Source of the DNA: Candidatus Rifleibacteriota bacterium
GTDB taxonomy: Bacteria; Muiribacteriota; Ozemobacteria; Ozemobacterales; Ozemobacteraceae
Direction of reading: 5' to 3'
DNA length: 64,000 bases
Assembly: GCA_015233565.1 (NCBI GenBank)
Contig: JADFXM010000007.1
Span: 164,472 to 228,471, forward strand
Of the stretch, positions 8,825 through 16,531 are shown piece by piece. Both the position numbers and the translations under genes were made by a program. Under the pieces are notes generated by a model that searched no databases, was not told the origin of the DNA, and saw only the letters and a program-made list of their open reading frames with translations. How positions within the stretch are numbered: position 1 is the first letter of the stretch; the number at the start of each line of letters is the position of its first letter.

Positions 8825-9988
8825 ATGAAACGCATTATTGTTTGCATTTTAGCTCTTGGGGTGCTGTCCATATTGGCATGGTTTGAAACAAGGTTAGTGC
8901 TGGCCCATGCCGAAAAGGAAGAAATAGCGGCATCCCCAACACTATTGATGACTGAAAACCCGGTGATTGACTCCGTTGTTTCGGAGAAGATTGAAGAGAA
9001 AAAAGCATCTGATTGGCAGAAAGAGCCTGAGATTAAATTTCGGAAGTACCAGGTAACAACCCGTAAAATTCAATATTATATCGACGCACCTGGGGTAGTT
9101 CAGGCGGATATTCGTGGCTGTGCTAGGGTTTTGACGCCCTTATCGGGATTAGTCGAGAAGATTCTCGTGGATGTTGGCGACACTGTAAAGAAAGGTTTTC
9201 CGCTCGTCGAGTTGCGATGCAGCGATGTCAGTGACATTCATTCCAGTGAGTTGTTCGTTCAATCGCAGGTCAATCAGACCGAGAGGGTTTTACAACTCAA
9301 CAAGAAGCTGTTTGAGATAGGGGCGGTGACTAAAAACGATTTATTGAACTGTGAGGCTAATTTCGAACAGGCGAAAGCTCAACTGGCAGGATTGCAAAGA
9401 AAGTTGGAAATTTTTGGAACTAAAGGGGGGAAGGGTTTACAGGACAGCATCGTCCTCAGAGCCCCTATCGACGGCAAAGTTGCCGAAATCCAGGCCCATG
9501 TTGGTGACAGGTTCGATACTGCCACATCGCTCCTAACGGTGGTAAATCCTGAAAAAATTGTAATCGTGGCCAATATTTTCGACACGGATCTTTCTAACGT
9601 TAAGAAAGGCCAACCAGTGGTTTTTCAAACGGACGTATTTCCAAGCTTAACTTTTAACGGGGTGATTAGCTATATGAGTGACATTGAAGACACCGATTCC
9701 AAAACGGTGAAGACATACATTAAAGTCGCCAGCGGAACTGATCTATTGCGGCAGAACATGTTCCTGCATATGAGGATTCTGGATTTAGAGAGGGACGTTC
9801 CGGTTATTCCGAAGACCGCTATGCTCTTTAAGGATGGCAAGTTTTACGTCAAGGTGCCAAAGGCCGATGGTCTCGAACTTAAGGAAATCCACCCATCGAA
9901 AGATTTCTCGGAAAAATCCATCGCAGTAGAAGGAATCAACCCGGGGGAGCTGATTGTCCAATCAGTAATGGAGACTGAAGCGCCATGA
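8825..9988 (+). CDS. RND efflux periplasmic adaptor (CusB/CzcB-like)
   Basis: A 387-residue membrane fusion protein that would link the inner-membrane pump to an outer-membrane channel. An N-terminal signal/anchor helix (about 4-22) precedes a charged linker. Then come a lipoyl half-motif (APGVVQADIRG...SGLVEKILVDVGDTVKKG), a helical hairpin (about 140-195), the second lipoyl half (APIDGKVAEIQAHVGDRF) and beta-barrel/membrane-proximal domains (VANIFDTDLSNVKKGQPV). This is the CusB/HlyD order. The stop overlaps the pump start by 4 bp (ATGA), so the two are translationally coupled. No metal-binding His/Met cluster is obvious at the N terminus. No outer-membrane TolC-like gene is present in the window. 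Confidence 0.92.
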   Translation: MKRIIVCILALGVLSILAWFETRLVLAHAEKEEIAASPTLLMTENPVIDSVVSEKIEEKKASDWQKEPEIKFRKYQVTTRKIQYYIDAPGVVQADIRGCARVLTPLSGLVEKILVDVGDTVKKGFPLVELRCSDVSDIHSSELFVQSQVNQTERVLQLNKKLFEIGAVTKNDLLNCEANFEQAKAQLAGLQRKLEIFGTKGGKGLQDSIVLRAPIDGKVAEIQAHVGDRFDTATSLLTVVNPEKIVIVANIFDTDLSNVKKGQPVVFQTDVFPSLTFNGVISYMSDIEDTDSKTVKTYIKVASGTDLLRQNMFLHMRILDLERDVPVIPKTAMLFKDGKFYVKVPKADGLELKEIHPSKDFSEKSIAVEGINPGELIVQSVMETEAP

Positions 9989-12900
9989 AACGTTGGGTTC
10001 TTTTTGTTTCGACTCGTAGTATTCTGTTCCTCATTTTGATAGGAACAGCATTCGTTCTGTCGCTGTTTTTCGTCAAGAATTTGAATGTTGAGGCGTTTCC
10101 AGACCCCTGTCCGCCGTTGGTCGAAATAATCGCAATTTATGAGGGCCGTTCCGCGGAAGAGGTCGAACGGCAGGTTACCGTCAATCTTGAAGTAGTTCTG
10201 GCCGGCATGGATGGAATGGAACGTATCAACTCGATATCGCTCTATGGGCTCTCTGATATCAAATGCAAATTTTCCTACGGTGTAAATTATAAAGAGGCTA
10301 AACAGGAGGTAATAAATCGACTTTCTAATGTTGCTCTTCCTGGCGGAGTACAACCTCAAATTGTCCCTAATCCGGTTGGGGAAATCATGCGGTACAGTCT
10401 TAAGGGGTCCGAAAATCTTCTCGATCTGCGAACCTTGCAGGACTGGACTGTTGCTCGGTATCTCAAAACGGCTGAAGGTGTTGAGGATGTCGTTTCCGAG
10501 GGTGGATACGTTAAGACCTACGATGTTATAGCTCAGCCTGAGAGTCTTCTGAAATATGGAGTAACGTTGGGGCAATTGATTGATGCCTTGTCCAAAGCGA
10601 ATCTGAATGTCGGTGGCCGAGTCATTGAAAAAGGCGATCAATATTACATGGTTCGCGGTCTGGGTCTGATCAGGAATCTTGAGGATATCGAAAAAACTGT
10701 GGTTGCCCTGAAAAATGGTAAGCCGATCCTTGTTAAGCATGTTGCCAAGGTGAGCATCGGTAATCTCCCGAAGACTGGAATTTCCGCTTTGAATGAGCGG
10801 GACGAGATTGTCATGGGAACAGTTGTATTGCGTAAGGATGCTAAGAGCATCCCTTGCATTCTTTCGGTCAACCAAAAAATCAAGGAGTTAAACGAGAGAA
10901 TTCTGCCGAAAGGAATTAAGCTTGAACCCTATATGGAACGCTGGGACCTAATCGTTACCGTCGTAAAGAAGGTGATTGAAACTGCTGCATCTGGAATTGG
11001 CCTGGTTTCAATCGCACTGTTTTTCTTTCTAGGCAACTTTAGGGCCGCGATTATAACCGCTCTGGTAATTCCAATCTCGCTTCTTATCACTCTTGCTGTC
11101 ATGGCTTTCAAAGGGGAGTCGGCTAATTTGTTATCAATTGGGGCGATCGATTTTGGGATAATTGCTGATATCCCCCTAATTTTAATCGAAGATTACTTTC
11201 GTCAGACAAAAAAGGGTCGGGGTGGTTTTCGTGCAATTTCAATGGCTGCCGAGGAAGTTGGCAAACCGATGTTGTTTTCGGTTGTCATCATTTTGCTTGC
11301 GTTTACACCGATTTTCATGATGAAGGGGGCGGAAGGCCAGGTGTTTTCACCTATGGCAAAAACATACTTGTACGCTATTTTCTTCACTCTTGTAATGACG
11401 TTCAGTTACCTTGTTGCGGCCCAATCGTGGTTACTTTCCACCGCTGAAGATAAGGAGTTCAAGCCGATCACCCTTGTGCGTTCGGCCTATTCTTGGCTGA
11501 TCAAACAAACGATACCCTTCGCTTTTCCGATTTTACTCATTGTAGGCATTCTGGTGGGAGGAATTTTGTATTCCTGTCTTAAAGTTGTCAGTACCGAGTT
11601 TCTTCCGAAAATGGATGAAGGGAATATGTATATCAGAATGGTATTTCCCTACACCATTTCTCTCGCAAAAACCTATGAAAATGCTGTGAAAGCGAAGAAT
11701 TTACTTCGCAACCTCCCTGAAGTGAGGGCTGTGGATTTTAAGATGGGACGCCCCGAAGACGGTACTGACCCCAATGGTCCCTTTAATTCTGAGTATTTCG
11801 TCCTGCTTCATCCTTATGATCAGTGGAAGACGGGTTTGGTGAAGGCCAAAATTGAAGAGATGGCCAGGGATCAATTAACCCGTGTTTTTCCCAACGCTGA
11901 TATCAGTATATCTCAATATAATCAGGATAATCTTGAGGAAATGATGTCGGGAGTGAAGGGTGAGAACACCATCAAGATTTTCGGTGATGACTTGATCATC
12001 CTTGATGAATTAGCCCAAAAAATAAAAGAAGCTCTGCACCGAATTCCCGGCATCGAAGGGGAAGGAATATTACGCGAACTGGGACAACCGAATCTTCTGA
12101 TTGATGTAAACCGTGATAATGCTGCAGCTCTCGGGCTCAGTGTGCAGGAGGTTCTTGAAACAGTTTCTGCATCGCTGGGTGGACGCGAGATCACAAAAGT
12201 TATCGAAGGTGACAAAAGCTTTTCCTTGATCGTAAGTTTCCCGGCTGAGTACCGCAAAGAACCGGCAAGGATTGGAGAAATTCCAATTTCTCTTCCAAAC
12301 GGTGGGGTCGTTGAACTTTCGCGTCTTGCGGACATTCGGTATGATACTGGTGCATCATTCATTTACAGGGAGGGCTTTCGTAGATATATTCCCATCAAAT
12401 TCGAGGTCCAATCCTCTGATCTCGGGGGAACTGTGAAACTCGCCCAGAATGAAGTAGAGAAAATCCCATGTCCGGAAGGATATTATCTGGTTTGGAGCGG
12501 TATTTTCAACGAAATGAAGGAGTCCTTCGGAAGACTGGTCATTTCAATTCCGATTGCGATATTTTTGATCTTGACTGTACTGTACATTCTCTATAGTTCG
12601 GTCAGGAACGTTTTAATTGTCATGGCTGCGCCTGTATTTGCTATCACTGCAGGTCTTGTTAGCCTCATTCTCGCCGGGGAATCGCTAAGCGTTTCCTCGA
12701 TTGTGGGATTCATCTCGATTATCGGGGTGTCCATCTTGAATTCTTCAATCATCGTAAGTCATTTCATTCGCTTAACCATGAACGGGATGAATAGGAAAAA
12801 TGCCATTCTTGAGACTGCCCGTGACAAATTTCGCCCAGTACTCATGGGAGGGTTTGTAGCCTCTTTGGGTTTGTTACCGGCTTCGATGGCCCAGGGAGTA

Positions 12901-13077
12901 GGCAGCCAAGTGCAGAAGCCGCTAGCCATTGTTGTGGTGGGAGGCATGCTGATCGGAACAGCAATGATTCTGTTGTTTATCCCTTTGCTTTTAAATTTTG
13001 TGCAAGGAGAGCATGAATTCGTAAATTCAGCGGGAAGTGATGGAAATTCAAAATCATTGCCTGGCAAGGAAAAATGA
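9985..13077 (+). CDS. RND transporter of the heavy-metal efflux (CusA/CzcA) type
   Basis: A 1030-residue proton-driven inner-membrane pump with the usual plan: helix 1, large periplasmic loop, helices 2-7, second loop, helices 8-12. The TM4 signature reads DFGIIADIPLILIE, giving Asp389, Asp395 and Glu402 with the same spacing as the proton-relay residues Asp402, Asp408 and Glu415 of CzcA. This places it in the HME branch rather than the drug-efflux HAE branch. The N-terminal loop also shows the CzcA-like PPLVEIIAIYEGRSAEEVERQVT pattern, cut here to families known for Cu, Ag, Zn, Co or Cd export. The metal cannot be told from sequence. It starts inside the adaptor stop and is likely controlled by the upstream sigma-54 promoter. 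Confidence 0.93.
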   Translation: MKRWVLFVSTRSILFLILIGTAFVLSLFFVKNLNVEAFPDPCPPLVEIIAIYEGRSAEEVERQVTVNLEVVLAGMDGMERINSISLYGLSDIKCKFSYGVNYKEAKQEVINRLSNVALPGGVQPQIVPNPVGEIMRYSLKGSENLLDLRTLQDWTVARYLKTAEGVEDVVSEGGYVKTYDVIAQPESLLKYGVTLGQLIDALSKANLNVGGRVIEKGDQYYMVRGLGLIRNLEDIEKTVVALKNGKPILVKHVAKVSIGNLPKTGISALNERDEIVMGTVVLRKDAKSIPCILSVNQKIKELNERILPKGIKLEPYMERWDLIVTVVKKVIETAASGIGLVSIALFFFLGNFRAAIITALVIPISLLITLAVMAFKGESANLLSIGAIDFGIIADIPLILIEDYFRQTKKGRGGFRAISMAAEEVGKPMLFSVVIILLAFTPIFMMKGAEGQVFSPMAKTYLYAIFFTLVMTFSYLVAAQSWLLSTAEDKEFKPITLVRSAYSWLIKQTIPFAFPILLIVGILVGGILYSCLKVVSTEFLPKMDEGNMYIRMVFPYTISLAKTYENAVKAKNLLRNLPEVRAVDFKMGRPEDGTDPNGPFNSEYFVLLHPYDQWKTGLVKAKIEEMARDQLTRVFPNADISISQYNQDNLEEMMSGVKGENTIKIFGDDLIILDELAQKIKEALHRIPGIEGEGILRELGQPNLLIDVNRDNAAALGLSVQEVLETVSASLGGREITKVIEGDKSFSLIVSFPAEYRKEPARIGEIPISLPNGGVVELSRLADIRYDTGASFIYREGFRRYIPIKFEVQSSDLGGTVKLAQNEVEKIPCPEGYYLVWSGIFNEMKESFGRLVISIPIAIFLILTVLYILYSSVRNVLIVMAAPVFAITAGLVSLILAGESLSVSSIVGFISIIGVSILNSSIIVSHFIRLTMNGMNRKNAILETARDKFRPVLMGGFVASLGLLPASMAQGVGSQVQKPLAIVVVGGMLIGTAMILLFIPLLLNFVQGEHEFVNSAGSDGNSKSLPGKEK

Positions 13078-13132
13078 TTTTCATTGAAAGGAAATAATGC
13101 TACAATGCCTACGATCTAATTTGGAGGGCATT

Positions 13133-13238
13133 ATGGCGAACTACAGGCTTTTTCGGATAAAGTAAAAATTACTGATTGTTCGAGAGGAATTAGATGCGAG
13201 AGCCTGAAGATACTTTTAATGCAGTCTTTGATTCATAA
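13133..13238 (+). other. Leader with two tiny ORFs before the phosphatase
   Basis: Two very short frames have better ribosome sites than the phosphatase itself: a 10-codon frame at 13133-13165 (GGAGGGC upstream) and a 14-codon frame at 13194-13238 (GAGAGGAAT upstream, MREPEDTFNAVFDS). The second stops two bases before the phosphatase ATG at 13241, which has no Shine-Dalgarno of its own, so translational coupling is plausible. Expression is unproven. Confidence 0.35.
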
Positions 13239-13240
13239 AG

Positions 13241-13747
13241 ATGCATCTTAATAGATTCGTAAAACTTCCCAAAAAGATTTCCGGAAGACTATGTCTTCAC
13301 AGCATGCCTGGTTGTGCTGAAAAGCTGTATGATTTTTTCGATGAAGCAAAACGACTTTCAATTGATGTCATCGTTAGTCTGACTTCTTTTGATGAAATTA
13401 ATGAAAAATCCCCATTGTATGCAAGTGCCATTAGTGATGGGACTTTTGTTTTCAAGAGAGAATGTTTTGGGATTCCGGATTTTGGTGTTCCCAGTGACAG
13501 GAAAGCCTTCGCAGAATTTGTCAGAAAGATGGCAAATCTGTTGTGTACAGGAAAAACGATTGTGGTTCATTGTGGCGCCGGAATTGGAAGAACAGGGACA
13601 TTTGCAATTTGTTTGCTACTTTCCCTTGGAATCGAGCGTAGAGAGGCCGAAAAAGCAGTTTCTGATGCAGGTTCGCATCCTGAAACTGAAGAACAGGAAA
13701 GTTTAACCGAGTGGTTCGAAAAAAACTCCCTTCCCCCTTTGATTTGA
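13241..13747 (+). CDS. Protein tyrosine/dual-specificity phosphatase-like protein
   Basis: A 168-residue cysteine phosphatase. The P-loop HCGAGIGRTG gives nucleophile Cys111 and Arg117; an IPDFGVP loop upstream carries Asp80 in the position of the WPD-loop general acid. The core is the small DSP/PTP fold without extra domains and without a signal peptide, so it is cytoplasmic. The substrate may be a phosphotyrosine or phosphoserine protein, or a small phosphate ester. The gene stands alone after the RND operon with no obvious promoter, and its start may be coupled to the tiny upstream frame ending at 13238. Confidence 0.85.
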   Translation: MHLNRFVKLPKKISGRLCLHSMPGCAEKLYDFFDEAKRLSIDVIVSLTSFDEINEKSPLYASAISDGTFVFKRECFGIPDFGVPSDRKAFAEFVRKMANLLCTGKTIVVHCGAGIGRTGTFAICLLLSLGIERREAEKAVSDAGSHPETEEQESLTEWFEKNSLPPLI

Positions 13748-13778
13748 ATACGAAATTCGGTTGTTTCAACGTAAGCGC

Positions 13779-14279
13779 TCAATGGACCGCTTCTTCTAAT
13801 TTTTCGATAATTAACTCTCCAGTATTTTTGCGATATTCAATATTTATTTTTACTGAAAGAACCCTTATTGTGCGATCTGTTTTGAAAAAATTATATTCAA
13901 GTAAACTCCATGGGTCGTCCCGTACCATAAATATCCTTATTTCATCAACTGATGTTGATTTGTACAAAACAACCTCGTCACTGCATTCGCCGGTTCCTCG
14001 TGTGAATTGACCGCTGGAACCGTTGTAATCTGAACTTCGAAGCTCGCTTCCTTTATAATATAGTCGGGTATATGTGCCACCTGCACTTACTGAAACGAGT
14101 TTGTACCTGTAGTTAATTTTCAGCTTTTGAGGAGTTTTGTTCTCCGAATTTATCTGTTCACACGACTTGAACACAACATAATCTTCGCTTGTTGCAGGCG
14201 GGTGCAGAAGAAAGCGGATCAAAGGAATCAGAACAAAGAATACTATTAAGCATGTCAGTAATACTCTTACTCTTCTCAC
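13779..14279 (-). CDS. Membrane-anchored protein of unknown function, partner of the GT-C protein
   Basis: A 166-residue protein with an N-terminal signal anchor (RRVRVLL then a hydrophobic helix to about residue 25) and an extracytoplasmic beta-rich domain. That domain has KINYRYKLVSVSAGGTYTRLYY and a later EVVLYKSTSVDEIRIFMVRDD block, with two Cys that could pair. I do not recognise the family. It begins with GTG overlapping the stop of the upstream glycosyltransferase (4-bp GTGA), so the two form a coupled operon. A role in modifying or displaying the glycan product is only a guess from context. Confidence 0.72.
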   Translation of the reverse strand: MRRVRVLLTCLIVFFVLIPLIRFLLHPPATSEDYVVFKSCEQINSENKTPQKLKINYRYKLVSVSAGGTYTRLYYKGSELRSSDYNGSSGQFTRGTGECSDEVVLYKSTSVDEIRIFMVRDDPWSLLEYNFFKTDRTIRVLSVKINIEYRKNTGELIIEKLEEAVH

Positions 14280-16066
14280 TTTGCGGGTTTGACCCGTGCA
14301 ATTCGCAATTTCTGTTCCTCACTCAATTGTGTTTCAAAAAGTGTTTCAGTTTTAAAAGCATCCATCAGGAATGTTTCCGGGCAGGGTTTGTCATCCTTGT
14401 AATTGATTCGTTGGAGGGCCAGGACATCCTGGAAAAGTTTATACTTTAAATTGATCATTATTCCGTCCGGATTTGCATTAACATAGCCAAAGTTGACTCC
14501 GCTGTATCTGAATGGGGTGTACAAGTTGCTTCGGTCTGAAATCAAAAGTATTTCCTTCCCGGGGTAATTTGCTCTCAAAAACCTTTGGGCCGCTGCGAAT
14601 TCTCTGAAAAGAAGGATTTCTCTGACCGATGAGTTGATACCCGCTCTTGGCCAGGAGTAGAACAAAAGTGCCACGGCGACAAGTATAATCGAACGTCGGA
14701 ATTTTGTACCATTATCGGTAAGAAAATTCAGAAAGTAAATCACCGAAAAAACCAAAAACGGAACGTAAAGCAAACCTAACCTGATGGCATATTGAAGAGT
14801 AAGGTTTCCCCAATAATACAAAAATAGCACAGCGCAATTCAGAAATATGAGGGTAAACGCGGTTCCAAAAAGGGTTAAATTTTTGAGGGAAATTTCCTTC
14901 CGTCTTAGGATTAAAAGGACTAGCGCCAGGAGGAACCCTGAAATGGCGGCGTCAAAAACCACCGGTATCATTCCGTAAGCGGTTTTGGCTCCAGTAAAAA
15001 AGGCCCATGCACTTTTAAGATTCGGTATCAGCCAGATTGTGCTGAAAGGGGGTTTATCTCCTTCCATCTGGAATAATGCCTGACCCCAGGTAGTAAGTCT
15101 TTGCCAGACGATAGGGAGAAAAAAAGGCGGAATTATTATTGTACGCCAACTCAATTGAGGATATTCAGATGAGGGGAGGAATAATGGAACCAGCGGAAGA
15201 ATTACAATTGCAAAAAGTACGGATTCATATCGCACTTGAGACAAAATCAACAAAGTAAGAACAAGAAATTCTGCATCCCGGGCGGTTTTATGTTCCAGGA
15301 AGCGCTCTAATGCAATAAAAGCCAGAACTGCAAAAAGGAGGTTGGGGATCTCAAATCCGCAGGAGGTCATCCACAATACTACCAGCGGAAAAGCTGCAAG
15401 AAGTATCACCCCTGCTGTTGCGAGCAGTCGTGAAAAAAAACGCTCCAAAAACACATAAAAAAACAAGAGTAACAGAAAGGAAGAGATTGCATTGACCACA
15501 AAACCGTTGTTGTCGTTATATCCGAAAAAGCTGTGTGCAAGATACACCAAAAACGGGAATACCACCGGTCGTTTATCGTATTCAGACGAGATTACATTGG
15601 TAATTCCTTCATAATAGTACAAAACTTGGGTTGGGTTGTAAAATTCGTGAAAGTCATACATTGCCTGTGCCATTCCCATTAAATTGGTCTCGTCGGCTAA
15701 AATTCTGAATCTGACTGGGCTGGTTAAAAAAGCGGCTATTGTCAGAACAAGCGCTAATCCAATGGGAAATCCCCTCCGTCGGAAAAAATCGACCAGAGTG
15801 TTCCAGGTGCGGGGGATGGAATAGGGAAAAACAGCTAACCAAGTAAAGAAAGCAATAAAAATGGCATAAAACGCTGTTTTCTGAAAACAGGTGGTCATCT
15901 GGGGTTTAGTCAACAAATAAACTCCAAAAAAACCGGTAGAAAGTATCGAAAGAACAATGAATATAATTTTAGCTCTGCCGGAATTAAGAAATTTTCCAAT
16001 TTTTTCGGTCAGTGGTGTTATTTTAGCTTTTCCAGCGTTAAGCAACTTTGCGAATTTTTCGAGCAT
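14276..16066 (-). CDS. GT-C family integral membrane glycosyltransferase (ArnT/PMT-like)
   Basis: A 596-residue polytopic membrane protein with about a dozen hydrophobic helices and a periplasmic C-terminal domain. After the first membrane helices comes RFRILADETNLMGMA, where the Asp-Glu pair matches the catalytic loop-1 acidic motif of lipid-phosphate-sugar-dependent transferases (GT39/GT83). The start is supported by AAGGAG upstream. The first 35 residues contain a duplicated amphipathic module: KFAKLLNAGKAKI and, about 16 residues later, KIGKFLNSGRAKI. The gene is followed by a 4-bp-overlapping unknown exported protein. The acceptor and sugar are unknown; protein O-glycosylation or lipid modification are possible. 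Confidence 0.8.
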   Translation of the reverse strand: MLEKFAKLLNAGKAKITPLTEKIGKFLNSGRAKIIFIVLSILSTGFFGVYLLTKPQMTTCFQKTAFYAIFIAFFTWLAVFPYSIPRTWNTLVDFFRRRGFPIGLALVLTIAAFLTSPVRFRILADETNLMGMAQAMYDFHEFYNPTQVLYYYEGITNVISSEYDKRPVVFPFLVYLAHSFFGYNDNNGFVVNAISSFLLLLFFYVFLERFFSRLLATAGVILLAAFPLVVLWMTSCGFEIPNLLFAVLAFIALERFLEHKTARDAEFLVLTLLILSQVRYESVLFAIVILPLVPLFLPSSEYPQLSWRTIIIPPFFLPIVWQRLTTWGQALFQMEGDKPPFSTIWLIPNLKSAWAFFTGAKTAYGMIPVVFDAAISGFLLALVLLILRRKEISLKNLTLFGTAFTLIFLNCAVLFLYYWGNLTLQYAIRLGLLYVPFLVFSVIYFLNFLTDNGTKFRRSIILVAVALLFYSWPRAGINSSVREILLFREFAAAQRFLRANYPGKEILLISDRSNLYTPFRYSGVNFGYVNANPDGIMINLKYKLFQDVLALQRINYKDDKPCPETFLMDAFKTETLFETQLSEEQKLRIARVKPAK

Positions 16067-16127
16067 TCATTTTCTCCTTGAAATAATAGAAGGCAAATAT
16101 TATACCATACGACCTGAGGGGATGCAT

Positions 16128-16430
16128 CTAAATTTCATAATCCACTACTGCCCTGGCTTCCCTGATGGTACTAATAAATTCGCTGACTTTCTTATGATCC
16201 GGATGATTAATGTATGAGTCGAGCGCCTGACGATCATCGAACTCTGAAATCAAGCTCAGATCCATTGCGGCAGGGCCAGTATTCTGAGCAATCCCCAATT
16301 CATACTTTCGAATTTGCGGAATCAAAGCAGGCAAAGTGGCAAGACGGCGTTTTGCTTCTTTGGTATTTTTTTCCGATGAATCACCATTGGCATCTTTTTT
16401 AAATTTCCAAAATACGATGTGTCTTAACAT
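16128..16430 (-). CDS. Dabb (stress-responsive alpha/beta-barrel) domain protein
   Basis: A 100-residue small protein. The start is set at MLRHIVFWKF because GGAGAAAAAA lies just upstream; an upstream in-frame Met would add ten residues without a ribosome site. MLRHIVFWKFKKDA and later EFDDRQALDSYINHPDHKKV are hallmarks of the Dabb family (PF07876), dimeric ferredoxin-like folds found in stress proteins and some aromatic-compound enzymes. Function here is unknown; probably cytoplasmic. It is divergent from the macroglobulin gene, sharing a 100-bp AT-rich intergenic region that must hold both promoters. Confidence 0.88.
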   Translation of the reverse strand: MLRHIVFWKFKKDANGDSSEKNTKEAKRRLATLPALIPQIRKYELGIAQNTGPAAMDLSLISEFDDRQALDSYINHPDHKKVSEFISTIREARAVVDYEI

Positions 16431-16531
16431 TTTTTTCTCCCAATTTTTTTTAAATCCCAAAATAATTTGATTCGTTTTAGATCATGTATTATATGTTAAA
16501 CTAATTCAACAGAAAAGCAGAGGAGGAAAAA

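Noticed and set aside
13711..14010. 99-codon plus-strand ORF after the phosphatase
   Set aside because: It is antisense to the membrane-anchored protein gene, which has a signal anchor and coupled start.
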